Notes: generated by a model from the letters alone, not told the origin. A stretch of DNA of 64,000 nucleotides from Minwuiaceae bacterium (GCA_028278525.1 JANQEE010000041.1:186001-250000); one strand, 5' to 3'. Numbered from the stretch's first letter, positions 52,776 to 61,162 are shown. Translations and numbers: made by a program.

Positions 52776-52828
52776 TCGGGCAAAACGCCCATCAAGCAAA
52801 ATGCTGAATTCTCTAGAAGGAGAAACCA
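52776..52828 (+). other. Structured 5' leader of flagellin 1 mRNA
   Basis: Two adjacent hairpins, GGGC-AAAAC-GCCC (52778-52790) and AGC-AAAAT-GCT (52795-52805), then TTCTCTAGAA (52809-52818) overlapping the SD AAGGAG (52817-52822). The same structures occur in copy 2. Candidate FlbT target. Confidence 0.6.
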
Positions 52829-53659
52829 ATGTCCTTTTCGGTAAACACGAATCCTGGTGCTCTCGTTGCCTTGCAGAATCTGAGCGCGACGAACCGGGAC
52901 CTCTTCACCACCCAGAACAAGATCAGCACGGGCCTCGAAGTCGGCGGTGCTAAGGACGACGGTGCGATCTTCGCCATTGCGCAGAAGAACCGGGCCGACG
53001 TTGCCGGTCTGGGCGCGGTGAAAAACAGCCTCGACCGCGGCGTTTCCGCGGTGGACGTGGCCCTGGCGGCCGGTGAGGCGATTTCCGACCTGCTGATTGA
53101 GCTGAAAGCGAAAGTCGTTGCTGCGACCGACACCAGCCTCGATACGGCCAGCCGGGACGCCATTAACGCCGACTTCCAGGCGCTGAAGGACCAGATCGCC
53201 AACATCTCGGGTAACGCCGAGTTCAACGGTGTCGATCTGATCGGCGAAAGCGCCGCCAACCTGGCCGTTCTGGCGAACGACAGCGGCAGCGTGACCTTTG
53301 GCACCATCACGGTGACGGCGGTCCAGCTGACCACCACGGCGCTCGGCCTGACCGCCGGCACCGACGTCTCCAGTGCTGCCGCGGCTGTTTCCGCCCTGGC
53401 TCTGGTGGAAGCGGCGATCAGCACGGCCAACACCGGCCTGGCCAATCTGGGTACCGCGTCGAAGAAGCTGTCGATCCACAACACGTTCGTGGGCAAGCTT
53501 CAGGACGCCATCGAGGTTGGTATCGGTAACCTGGTCGACGCGGATCTGGCGAAGGAAAGCGCCAACTTGCAGGCCTTGCAGATCCAGCAGCAGCTGGGCA
53601 CACAGGCTCTGTCGATCGCCAACTCGGCGCCGCAGATCCTGCTCGGCTTGTTCCGATAA
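52829..53659 (+). CDS. Flagellin 1
   Basis: A 276-residue short flagellin, N- and C-terminal D0/D1 domains only, as in Caulobacter. The N-terminus has SVNTNPGALVALQNLSATNRDL and STGLEVGGAKDDG, the C-terminus LADADLAKESANLQALQIQQQL-type helix ending in APQILLGLFR. The central region (about residues 90-200) is rich in Ser/Thr, with TDTSLDTAS and SVTFGTITVTAVQLTTTALG stretches, candidate O-glycosylation sites for nonulosonic acids. The SD is AGAAGGAG. The protein is nearly identical to flagellin 2 (differences such as V/I at residue 10 and A/S in the linker). Confidence 0.95.
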   Translation: MSFSVNTNPGALVALQNLSATNRDLFTTQNKISTGLEVGGAKDDGAIFAIAQKNRADVAGLGAVKNSLDRGVSAVDVALAAGEAISDLLIELKAKVVAATDTSLDTASRDAINADFQALKDQIANISGNAEFNGVDLIGESAANLAVLANDSGSVTFGTITVTAVQLTTTALGLTAGTDVSSAAAAVSALALVEAAISTANTGLANLGTASKKLSIHNTFVGKLQDAIEVGIGNLVDADLAKESANLQALQIQQQLGTQALSIANSAPQILLGLFR

Positions 53660-53670
53660 GACCCTTAGGA

Positions 53671-53707
53671 GTGGGGCCGGGCCTCCGGCCCCACTTCCTC
53701 CTTTTTA
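53671..53707 (+). terminator. Terminator after flagellin 1
   Basis: Perfect ten-base stem GTGGGGCCGG/CCGGCCCCAC with a CCT-type loop, then a pyrimidine tract ending TTTTTA. It separates flagellin from flaG transcription. Confidence 0.85.
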
Positions 53708-53859
53708 TTCTCGATCGGTCGGGACGAGCGCAACCGCCATGACGCCCGGTTCGGCCATCCGGAACAGGCACGTAGCATTCGGAGGTAACGAAGAGATAGA
53801 GCAGAGCCGTTCGAGAAGACCGGAACAAGGTATCGGAAGGCTCGGCAAGGAATAGAACC

Positions 53860-54243
53860 ATGGACGCGATAACACCGACAAAAAGTCCACAAGCAGTTGC
53901 ACAGACCGCCAAGCGCGAAGTGTCCGCCGACGCTCAGGCGAAGAAGGCCCCGTCGGCCGATCAAGCTACGTCGAGCGGGCGAGCCGCGGTCGACGTCAGA
54001 GAACAGGCCGGCCACGATCCGCTGAAGCGGGCGGAGCAGGTGCTGAACCAGGCGCTGGAGGGCAGCAAGCCGCCGAACTCGCGTTTGACGATTGAGATCG
54101 ACGAGCCCACGGGTCAGTTCGTCTACAAGGCGATCAACAACGATTCGGGCGAGACGATCAGACAATACCCGCAGGAAGAGGTCCTGCGCCTGTTGGCATT
54201 TTTCCGGGAGATTGAAGGACTGTCGATCAACCGCTCCGCATAG
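53860..54243 (+). CDS. flaG: FlaG-family protein, copy 1
   Basis: A 127-residue protein with a low-complexity N-terminal half (residues 1-60) and a conserved C-terminal FlaG domain: SRLTIEIDEPTGQFVYKAINNDSGETIRQYP followed by EEVLRLLAFFREIEG. FlaG proteins limit filament length or stabilise the filament. The gene follows a terminator, so it needs read-through or its own promoter; no sigma-54 box was seen. It is 200 bases downstream of flagellin 1. Confidence 0.88.
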   Translation: MDAITPTKSPQAVAQTAKREVSADAQAKKAPSADQATSSGRAAVDVREQAGHDPLKRAEQVLNQALEGSKPPNSRLTIEIDEPTGQFVYKAINNDSGETIRQYPQEEVLRLLAFFREIEGLSINRSA

Positions 54244-54502
54244 CCGCATCGGCCGGACGCTGGCCTCACCGGGTTTGCGTCGCTAACCGGCCAAGACGCG
54301 GCATAGACTACCGGCGTTCCAGGTGACGCCGACGGAATGCATAAGCTCGGCAAGGTTTGCCGGTCGGGCAATTTTTGCCGTGCGCAAACGGCAAAAGCGG
54401 CAAATATTGCCGGGCAACCGCGTTAACACATTATTCACCAGACCTAAATTTTGGTATTCGCGACAATCGTGTAGCGAGAAATATCTCGTATATGACACAT
54501 AT

Positions 54503-54518
54503 TGGCACGTTGGTTGCT
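54503..54518 (+). promoter_or_regulatory. Sigma-54 promoter of flagellin 2
   Basis: TGGCACGTTGGTTGCT, a perfect TGGCACG-N4-TTGC element with ten bases between GG and GC. Confidence 0.9.
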
Positions 54519-54528
54519 GCTTCTAGGG

Positions 54529-54581
54529 CTGGGCAAAATGCCCATCAAGCAAAACGCTGATTTCTCTAGAAGGAGAACACA
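54529..54581 (+). other. Structured 5' leader of flagellin 2 mRNA
   Basis: GGGC-AAAAT-GCCC (54531-54543), AGC-AAAAC-GCT (54548-54558) and TTCTCTAGAA overlapping the SD. The loops exchange C and T relative to copy 1 but the stems are kept. Confidence 0.6.
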
Positions 54582-55412
54582 ATGTCCTTTTCGGTAAACA
54601 CCAATCCTGGTGCGCTTATTGCTCTGCAGAATCTGAGCGCGACGAACCGGGACCTCTTCACCACCCAGAACAAGATCAGCACCGGCCTCGAAGTTGGCAG
54701 TGCTAAAGACGACGGCGCCGTCTTCGCCATTGCGCAGAAGAACCGTGCCGACGTCGCCGGTCTGGACGCCGTGAAACAGAGCCTTGACCGCGGTGTCTCT
54801 GCGGTGGACGTGGCCCTGGCGGCCGGTGAGGCGATTTCGGATCTGCTGATCGAGCTGAAGTCGAAGGTCGTCGCGGCGACCGACACCAGCCTCGATACGG
54901 CCAGCCGGGCCGCCATCGACGCCGACTTCCAGGCGCTGAAGGATCAGATCGCCAACATCGCGGGCAACGCCGAGTTCAACGGCGTCGACCTGATCGGCGA
55001 AAGCGCCGCCAACCTGTTCGTTCTGGCGAACGACAGCGGCAGCGTGACCTTCGGCACGATCACGGTGACCGCCGTCGCGCTGACCACCACGGCGCTCGGC
55101 CTGACGGCCGGTACCAACGTGTCCACCGCCGCCGCGGCCGTCTCGGCCTTGGCCCTGGTGGAAGCGGCGGTCAGCACGACCAACACCGGCCTGGCGAACC
55201 TCGGTACCGCGTCGAAGAAGCTGTCGATCCACAACATCTTCGTGGGCAAGCTTCAGGACGTGCTCGAGGTTGGTATCGGTAACCTGGTCGACGCGGATCT
55301 GGCCAAGGAAAGCGCCAACTTGCAGGCCTTGCAGATCCAGCAGCAGCTGGGTACTCAGGCTCTGGGGATCGCCAACTCGGCGCCGCAGATCCTGCTCGGC
55401 TTGTTCCGATAA
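54582..55412 (+). CDS. Flagellin 2
   Basis: A 276-residue flagellin nearly identical to flagellin 1 in length and sequence. The conserved ends are the same (SVNTNPGALIALQNL; APQILLGLFR). The central Ser/Thr stretch is slightly different (TNVSTAAAAVSA). The SD is AGAAGGAG. Two such copies may raise flagellin dose or give distinct filament zones. Like flagellin 1 it lacks a variable D2/D3 domain. Confidence 0.95.
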   Translation: MSFSVNTNPGALIALQNLSATNRDLFTTQNKISTGLEVGSAKDDGAVFAIAQKNRADVAGLDAVKQSLDRGVSAVDVALAAGEAISDLLIELKSKVVAATDTSLDTASRAAIDADFQALKDQIANIAGNAEFNGVDLIGESAANLFVLANDSGSVTFGTITVTAVALTTTALGLTAGTNVSTAAAAVSALALVEAAVSTTNTGLANLGTASKKLSIHNIFVGKLQDVLEVGIGNLVDADLAKESANLQALQIQQQLGTQALGIANSAPQILLGLFR

Positions 55413-55423
55413 GACCCTTAGGA

Positions 55424-55460
55424 GTGGGGCCGGGCCTCCGGCCCCACTTCCTTCTTTTTA
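55424..55460 (+). terminator. Terminator after flagellin 2
   Basis: Identical ten-base stem to the one after flagellin 1 (offset 1753), followed by TTCCTTCTTTTTA. Confidence 0.85.
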
Positions 55461-55612
55461 TCGGCAATTGGTTGGGCAAGCGGGGCCGCTAGAGCGCCGC
55501 GTTCGACCGTCTGGAACAAGTAAGTAGTCTTTGGAGGTAAAGAACGGATTGGGCTTGGGTCCCCGTGAAACACGGGAAAAGGATGTTGGGGGGCTCGGCA
55601 AGGAATAGAACC

Positions 55613-55993
55613 ATGGACGCGATAACACCGATAAAAGGTCCACAGCCTGTCGTGCAGGCTGCCAAACGCGAAGTCTCCGGCGAGGCTCAAGGCAAGAGAG
55701 CATCGTCGACCGCTCAACCCACCTCGAACGGCAGGCCCGCCGGCGCCCAGGAAGAGACGGCCGGGAATCCGCTGCAGCGTGCGGAGCAGGTGCTGAACGA
55801 TGCCCTGGAAACCAGCACGCCGCCGAACTCCCGTCTGGCGATCGAAATCGACGAGCCGACCGGGCGCTTCGTCTATAAGGCGATCAGCAACGATTCCGGC
55901 GAGACCATCAGACAGTACCCCCAGGAAGAGATCCTGCGCCTGTTGGCCCGCTTCCGGGAGATCGAAGGACTGGCGATCAACCGCTCCGCCTGA
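55613..55993 (+). CDS. flaG: FlaG-family protein, copy 2
   Basis: A 126-residue FlaG homologue starting MDAITPIKGPQPVVQ, matching copy 1. The C-terminal half keeps SRLAIEIDEPTGRFVYKAISN and QEEILRLLARFREIEGL. The disordered N-terminal half has diverged more, suggesting it is less constrained. The start at 55613 is fixed by comparison with copy 1; the frame extends to 55565. Confidence 0.88.
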   Translation: MDAITPIKGPQPVVQAAKREVSGEAQGKRASSTAQPTSNGRPAGAQEETAGNPLQRAEQVLNDALETSTPPNSRLAIEIDEPTGRFVYKAISNDSGETIRQYPQEEILRLLARFREIEGLAINRSA

Positions 55994-56115
55994 ACCGTCC
56001 GGCGCGCTGCGCCACTGCTTAAGCCAATCTTTACCATGCCGACCTGACAATTGCCCCCTTGGGCGAATCCGGTGCCGGACTGGGCGGCCGGAAAGCCATG
56101 CGCGAGGGGCGCGGT

Positions 56116-57204
56116 ATGAAGCACGAAAAAATATTCCGGCCAGAACAGCCGGACCGTGACAATCGGTTCACGCCGCAGGGCGAGATCGGCAAACGCCTGC
56201 TGAAGCGTCTGGACGGCGCCAATTTCCTGATCACCGGCGGCACGGGATCCTTCGGCAATGCCATGGTCGCCCGTTTGCTCACCTACGCCAATCCGGCCCG
56301 GGTCGTGATCATGTCCCGCGACGAGCACAAACAATATGAGATGCAGATCAAGCCGGAATTCGCCAACCATCCGGCCTTGCGCTTCTTTATCGGCGACGTC
56401 CGCGATCAGAGCCGACTCGAGATGGCGATGCGCGATGTCGACTATGTGGTGCACGCCGCGGCGCTGAAACATATCCCGGCCGCCGAATACAATCCGTTCG
56501 AGTGCATTCATACCAACGTCCTCGGCGCGCAGAACGTGGTCCATGCCGCGATCCACGCCGGCGTGAAGCGGGTGATCGCGCTGTCGACCGACAAGGCGGC
56601 CAACCCGCTCAATCTGTACGGCGCCAGCAAGTTGGCGTCGGATAAGATCTTCGTGGCCGGCAATCATTTGAGCGGCTCGGCCAAGACCCGGTTTTCGGTG
56701 GTGCGCTACGGCAATGTGGTCGGCTCGCGCGGCAGCGTCATTCCGTTCTTTCGCAAGCTTGTGGACGAGGGCGCGGACAGCCTGCCGATCACGGACGAGC
56801 GGATGACGCGATTCTGGATCACCTTGAGTCAGGGCGTTGACTTCGTCTTGTCCTGCATGGAGATCATGCACGGCGGCGAGATCTTCGTGCCGAAGATCCC
56901 GAGCATGCGCGTGATGGATATCGCCAAGGCCGTGGCGCCGAACAAGCCCCACCGCGTGGTCGGCATCCGCCCGGGCGAGAAGCTGCATGAAATGATGATC
57001 ACGGAAGACGATGCCCGGCACACCATCGAGATGCCGGACCGTTATGTGATCGAGCCCGCCTTCAATTGGTGGAGCCGCGAATCCTATGCCGATCGCGACT
57101 TCAAACCGGTGGCCGAAGGCTTTCAGTATTCGAGCGATTCGAACGACGAGTGGATCGACGAGGCCAGCCTGGCCGGCATGCTGATGGACTGCGCGACCGC
57201 CTAA
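56116..57204 (+). CDS. pseB: UDP-N-acetylglucosamine 4,6-dehydratase (inverting)
   Basis: A 362-residue extended SDR. LITGGTGSFGNAMV (residues about 37-50) binds NADP, ALSTDKAANPLNLYGASKLASDKIF carries the SDR catalytic context (the usual Tyr-x-x-x-Lys is YGASK), and VVGSRGSVIPFF and PHRVVGIRPGEKLHEMMI are typical of the PseB/CapD group. PseB starts pseudaminic acid synthesis by C4,6 dehydration and C5 epimerisation of UDP-GlcNAc. The start 56116 follows GAGGGG; ATGs at 56059 and 56098 are upstream. It sits between the flagellins, about 17 kb from pseG. Confidence 0.88.
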   Translation: MKHEKIFRPEQPDRDNRFTPQGEIGKRLLKRLDGANFLITGGTGSFGNAMVARLLTYANPARVVIMSRDEHKQYEMQIKPEFANHPALRFFIGDVRDQSRLEMAMRDVDYVVHAAALKHIPAAEYNPFECIHTNVLGAQNVVHAAIHAGVKRVIALSTDKAANPLNLYGASKLASDKIFVAGNHLSGSAKTRFSVVRYGNVVGSRGSVIPFFRKLVDEGADSLPITDERMTRFWITLSQGVDFVLSCMEIMHGGEIFVPKIPSMRVMDIAKAVAPNKPHRVVGIRPGEKLHEMMITEDDARHTIEMPDRYVIEPAFNWWSRESYADRDFKPVAEGFQYSSDSNDEWIDEASLAGMLMDCATA

Positions 57205-57517
57205 GGCCGCCCTGTCCGGCTCCCGACATGACACCTGCATAGTCCCTGGCTGGCGGAAGCCGGGGCCGCAATTGGCAGCGTCCCGCGCGCCGGGCCGTTA
57301 GGAAAAATCTGTCCGGTCGACGATGCAGCCTTTGCCGGGTTGGCACATTCTACCGCCGCCCGAAATCCTGATCCTGTTCGCTTCGAGAGAGAATAATATA
57401 ATTAAATCAATAAATTAGGAAAAATTGTCGGCTTTGGCACGGCGGTTGCTCTTACCTATCCGAGCGCATTGAAGCGCGATGGAATCGTGAGAGCTAATAG
57501 CCGTTAGGAGAAGACCG
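57205..57517. promoter_or_regulatory. Flagellin 3 upstream region
   Basis: A 313-base gene-free region, AT-rich around 57385-57430. It holds the sigma-54 promoter at 57436 but no perfect CGGCAA-N3-TTGCCG palindrome; only a TTGCCG half-site at 57332-57337. The leader lacks the GGGC/GCCC hairpin of copies 1 and 2. Confidence 0.5.
57436..57451 (+). promoter_or_regulatory. Sigma-54 promoter of flagellin 3
   Basis: TGGCACGGCGGTTGCT, ten bases between GG and GC, 67 bases before the flagellin 3 start. Confidence 0.9.
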
Positions 57518-58336
57518 ATGGTTATGTCCGTCAATACCAATTCGAGCGCGATGGCGGCGCTCCAAACACTGAGTCAGACGAACCGGGATCTGGAGGACCT
57601 TCAGACTCGGGTCAATACCGGCCTGAAAATCTCCGGGCCTAAGGACGACGGCGCCCTGTTCGCCATTGCCCAGAACATGCGGGGCGAGATCGCCGGCTTC
57701 GAGGCCGTGAACACCGCGCTCAACAACTCGGTCAGTATCGTCGACGTGGCGATCGCGGCCGGCACGGCGATTTCGGATCTGATGATCGAGATGAAAGAGA
57801 AGGCGGTCGCCGCGCTGGACCGGAGCCTCGACACCAACAGCCGGAACGCGCTGCAAAACGACTTCGTCGCCTTGCGCGACCAGATTACCAACATCACGGA
57901 GAACGCCGAGTTCAACGGGACCAACCTGATTGGCCGCAGCGCTCTCGACATGACCGTTCTGGCCAATCCGGACGGTGCGACCATTACCGTCACCGCGCAG
58001 TTGATGACCGCCACGGCGATCAACATCGAGACTGCCACGCTAAGCACGGCGACGAACGCCGCAATCGCGCTTTCCGCGATCGAAGTCGCCGCGAACGACG
58101 TGAACCAGAAGCTCGGGCGCCTCGGTACCAAGGGCAAGAGTCTGGAAATCCACGGTATCTTCGTCGGCAAACTGATCGACAGTCTGACAACCGGCGTCGG
58201 CAACCTGGTGGATGCGGATTTGGCGGAAGACAGCGCCAATCTACAGGCCTTGCAAATCAAGCAACAGCTGGGGCTGCAGACATTGGCGATCGCCAACGCC
58301 GCGCCGCAAAACATCCTACAGCTGTTCCAGGGTTAG
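57518..58336 (+). CDS. Flagellin 3 (divergent)
   Basis: A 272-residue flagellin. The N-terminus (SVNTNSSAMAALQTLSQTNRDLEDLQTRVNTGLKI) and C-terminus (SANLQALQIKQQLGLQTLAIANAAPQNILQLFQ) are flagellin D0/D1 helices, but the sequence differs throughout from copies 1 and 2. It has no G-L-F-R end and its central part (TVLANPDGATITVTAQLMTATAINIETATLSTA) is Thr-rich. The start at 57518 follows TAGGAG; ATG 57524 is also possible. It lies between pseB and a terminator and has no flaG behind it. Confidence 0.93.
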   Translation: MVMSVNTNSSAMAALQTLSQTNRDLEDLQTRVNTGLKISGPKDDGALFAIAQNMRGEIAGFEAVNTALNNSVSIVDVAIAAGTAISDLMIEMKEKAVAALDRSLDTNSRNALQNDFVALRDQITNITENAEFNGTNLIGRSALDMTVLANPDGATITVTAQLMTATAINIETATLSTATNAAIALSAIEVAANDVNQKLGRLGTKGKSLEIHGIFVGKLIDSLTTGVGNLVDADLAEDSANLQALQIKQQLGLQTLAIANAAPQNILQLFQG

Positions 58337-58370
58337 CGCGCCGCTCACACGATTTCTCGCGATCCTTAAG

Positions 58371-58400
58371 GCGGGGCCGGCATGCCGGCCCCGTTTTTTT
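58371..58400 (+). terminator. Terminator after flagellin 3
   Basis: CGGGGCCGGC / GCCGGCCCCG stem with an AT loop, followed by seven T residues. It separates flagellin 3 from the convergent long gene. Confidence 0.88.
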
Positions 58401-58486
58401 GTGCGCGGTTTTCAAAGAAAGGTGGGCGGCGCCGGATATTGCGAGACGGCTTCTACCGCAGTGCGTTGGGGAAACTGGGCGTTGGC

Positions 58487-61162
58487 TTAGAGGGAGCCGC
58501 CAAGGCGCAGCAGGGCTTCCTGGTAGTTTGCGATCTTGGCGGCGATGTGCGCCGGCGGCGGGGTTGCGAGCGCCAGGTTACGCTCCAGCTCTTTCGGGTC
58601 TTTGAGGTCGCCGATCAGCTGCTTGTAGGCGTCCTGGATTTTCAGGATGGCCGAGTCCATATGCTTGGCCGTCAGGTCGGCTTCCTTAGGGTCGGTCAGG
58701 TCGAACTGGCCGATGAAACCGAGCGCGAAGACGTTACCGCCGCTCTCCTCCTCATCGTCGTCGGAGTCGGAGCCGGACCCCGCATCGGGGAACAGCGTCG
58801 TTTCCCTCAGGCCCAGGCCGGCCAGCGCGTTGGCGCCGTCGGGCCCGGCGTGGATGGTGATCGAATTTCCGTTGGCGGCCTTGATCTCGAGCTTCTCGCC
58901 GTCGGACGAATCGAATACCACCTTGGCGAAGCCCCTGCCTTTCAGCACCTGGTTGATACTGAAGGCCAGCCGGCGGAAGCTGTCGTCCGCATCGATGGTG
59001 ACACGTTTCTTCGCTTCGCCATTTACCGAGATGAAGAACGAGTCGCCCGGACGGACGGACGAGTTGCTGGTCACGCTGGCCGACACGCTGCTGGGGATGT
59101 TGCCATGCGGCAGCCCGAGTTGCGTCAGTACGGAAGAGCCGCCCGCGGCGACCTGAATCCCGGCGCCCGCAGCGACGCCGCCCGCGCCGGTAAATTGATG
59201 GTTAAAGACGGCTGCGCCCTGGTCGTCCAGTTTCGCGACGAAAGCATCGGCGCTGCCGCCGAGGTTCTCCCCGAACAGTCCGCCGCCGGTGGTGCCGGAC
59301 ACATAGATATCGGTGCCGTCCACGGCGACACCGGTGACCTTGTCCGCGCCGCCGGTGCCTACATAGCTGGTGAATTCGACGGCCGCCGTCGCCCCGTTGA
59401 TCCGGCTGACGAAGCCGTCGGTGCCGCCCTGGTGCGCGATTCGCCCGCCGCCCGCGGCGTTGGGCAGGCCTGCATCGGTCGTATGTCCGCCCAGGAACAC
59501 CTGGCCGGTTGCATCCACGGTAAGCGCCGTCGCCTGCGTCGCCTCGCCGCCGTCGCCAAGATCGACCTGGAATCCGACATCCTCGGTCAGCGTCGCCGCA
59601 TCGAAGCGCCGCACGAAGGCCTGGTTGTCGTCGTTGCCTGCCACGTAGACTTGGCCGTTGTGGAAAGCCAACGCGGTCGCCCGTTGATCGCCCGCACCGC
59701 CAAACTGCTGTGCGCTAAGCTGGGTTCCGTTTGCGTCCAGCTTGACCAGATAGGCGTCGTTGCCGCCGCCATTGGTCTGGCCGGCGATGTTGCCGGCCGC
59801 GAACCCGGCGAAGAAGATGTTGTCGGCGTCGTCGACCGTGACGGCCAATGCGCCGTCGCCGGACGAGGACCGGATCTGTCGCGTGAAGACTTCCTGACCC
59901 GTGGAATCGAACTTGGCGACGAAGCTGTCCAGGCCCAGGCCCGCGACATTCTCTTCAAGTTCGCTTCGGGTCTGACCGGCAACGATGACGTTGTCGTTGC
60001 TGTCGACGGTGATCGCCAGGCCCGAGGTCTCGGCGTCTGCACCCAGCAGACGGGTGAACAGCACGTTGCCGGCGGCGTCGTATTTCGTCAGGAACAGATC
60101 GTCGGTTGACTGGTTGATCTGGCCGTCCAGGTCGGCGCCGGTTTTGCCGACCACATAACTGTTGCCCTGGCTGTCGACCGCGACAGCGTTCGCCGTTGTA
60201 CCGCCGTCTTCGGCTTGGATGCGGTTGGTGTCGGCGATGTTGGGTGAGGCGTTGCCCAGGCCGTCCAGCTTGCGCAGGAGGCCAGCCGCGTTATCGCCTG
60301 TGCCACTGGTCGCGGCCAGGTAGACAGCGGTCTCGGTCACCGGGGCGCTGAACTCCACCTGTTCCGACAGCGAACGATCGACGTCGAACCGAAAGCCGCC
60401 TTCCTCGTTCCGTCCGACGGCGAAGCGGGTAATCACTCCGGCCGCGTCGAGCTCGTTGTTTACATGATTGACGATGTTGACCAAGCTGCGGTCGGCGCCG
60501 CCAAGCGCGCTCAAGTCGATATTGACGTCGATGACCGTGGCGTCGGCCTTGGTAATCCGGATGTTGAACTGGGCGTTCGGGTCGATATCGGCGATTGCCG
60601 TGTCGCCGCTGCTGAATTTTGCGTCGCCGGTAAAGGTGGCGCGCGTCTTCGGGCTGATCGCTTCGGCCTTGATCGATCCTTCCTTCTTGCCCGAAACGAT
60701 GTTCAGGCCGTCGATATTGATGTTGTCGACAAAGTCGACGAATTCCTTTTCGTAGCGCTCGAACTGGGTTTGCAAAATGCCGGATATCGAGCGGCCGGCC
60801 GGGTCCGCGGCAAATCTTGCCACTTCCTGAAGACGGCGAACCGCCTTGTATGCGGCGAACAACTGCTTGGCATTCTCGTCGATGCCTGCCCGGTTGAGGT
60901 CGGGATCGTCGAGGTCGATCAGCGGACCTTTCGCCAAAAGACGCTCTTTAACCTCTTCTTCGACATCGCCGCCGAATTCGGGTTCCCAAATAGGGACGAT
61001 ATCGGAATTCGGCCCGTTGTTGCTCGTGTTCAGCGCGGTCACGCTGGCTGTGGAAGCGAGCTTTTGGTTGATCCGGTTGTTGAAGGCCGCCAGCAGCAGA
61101 TTCTGATCCAGTTCCAGAACCTGGAACTGTGGCTGTGGGGTATTTCCGAAGCCGATCAACAC
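58487..61162 (-). CDS. Large SBBP beta-propeller-repeat protein, probable filament-associated
   Basis: An 891-residue protein. Residues about 1-260 are flagellin-like in style (helix-rich segments with NINIDGLNIVSGKKEGS near residue 170). From about 320 to 660 there are repeated beta-propeller units with the SBBP pattern (DSQGNSYVVGKT, DSNDNVIVAGQT, DDADNIFFAGFA, DATGQVFLGGHT). The C-terminal part has ITIHAGPDGANALAGLGL and a helical end. No signal peptide is visible, so export via the flagellar or another secretion route is possible. The start at GTG 61162 follows GAGGA; the frame extends to 61351. It is convergent with flagellin 3. Confidence 0.7.
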   Translation of the reverse strand: MLIGFGNTPQPQFQVLELDQNLLLAAFNNRINQKLASTASVTALNTSNNGPNSDIVPIWEPEFGGDVEEEVKERLLAKGPLIDLDDPDLNRAGIDENAKQLFAAYKAVRRLQEVARFAADPAGRSISGILQTQFERYEKEFVDFVDNINIDGLNIVSGKKEGSIKAEAISPKTRATFTGDAKFSSGDTAIADIDPNAQFNIRITKADATVIDVNIDLSALGGADRSLVNIVNHVNNELDAAGVITRFAVGRNEEGGFRFDVDRSLSEQVEFSAPVTETAVYLAATSGTGDNAAGLLRKLDGLGNASPNIADTNRIQAEDGGTTANAVAVDSQGNSYVVGKTGADLDGQINQSTDDLFLTKYDAAGNVLFTRLLGADAETSGLAITVDSNDNVIVAGQTRSELEENVAGLGLDSFVAKFDSTGQEVFTRQIRSSSGDGALAVTVDDADNIFFAGFAAGNIAGQTNGGGNDAYLVKLDANGTQLSAQQFGGAGDQRATALAFHNGQVYVAGNDDNQAFVRRFDAATLTEDVGFQVDLGDGGEATQATALTVDATGQVFLGGHTTDAGLPNAAGGGRIAHQGGTDGFVSRINGATAAVEFTSYVGTGGADKVTGVAVDGTDIYVSGTTGGGLFGENLGGSADAFVAKLDDQGAAVFNHQFTGAGGVAAGAGIQVAAGGSSVLTQLGLPHGNIPSSVSASVTSNSSVRPGDSFFISVNGEAKKRVTIDADDSFRRLAFSINQVLKGRGFAKVVFDSSDGEKLEIKAANGNSITIHAGPDGANALAGLGLRETTLFPDAGSGSDSDDDEEESGGNVFALGFIGQFDLTDPKEADLTAKHMDSAILKIQDAYKQLIGDLKDPKELERNLALATPPPAHIAAKIANYQEALLRLGGSL

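Larger units (their letters stand above)
52640..54243 (+). repeat. Tandem flagellin-flaG unit, copy 1
   Basis: Operator, sigma-54 promoter, leader, flagellin, terminator and flaG. It is followed by copy 2 at exactly 1753 bases offset: TGGCAC 52750/54503, flagellin ATG 52829/54582, terminator 53671/55424, flaG ATG 53860/55613. Copies diverge mainly at synonymous and intergenic bases. Confidence 0.85.
54244..54581. promoter_or_regulatory. Flagellin 2 upstream region with three operator palindromes
   Basis: A 338-base gene-free region. It carries three 15-base sites: CGGCAA-GGT-TTGCCG (54348-54362), GGGCAA-TTT-TTGCCG (54366-54380) and CGGCAA-ATA-TTGCCG (54398-54412). The last corresponds exactly to 52645 in copy 1 (offset 1753). 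They lie about 90-155 bases before the -24 box, consistent with cooperative activator binding. Confidence 0.65.
54393..55993 (+). repeat. Tandem flagellin-flaG unit, copy 2
   Basis: Second copy of the 52640-54243 unit at offset 1753. The only length difference is one codon fewer in the flaG gene (126 against 127 residues). Confidence 0.85.

Noticed and set aside
58382..60109. 575-residue open frame on the plus strand
   Set aside because: It lies antisense to the SBBP-repeat gene and is composed of low-complexity, Arg/Gly/Asp-rich shadow sequence with no known motif.
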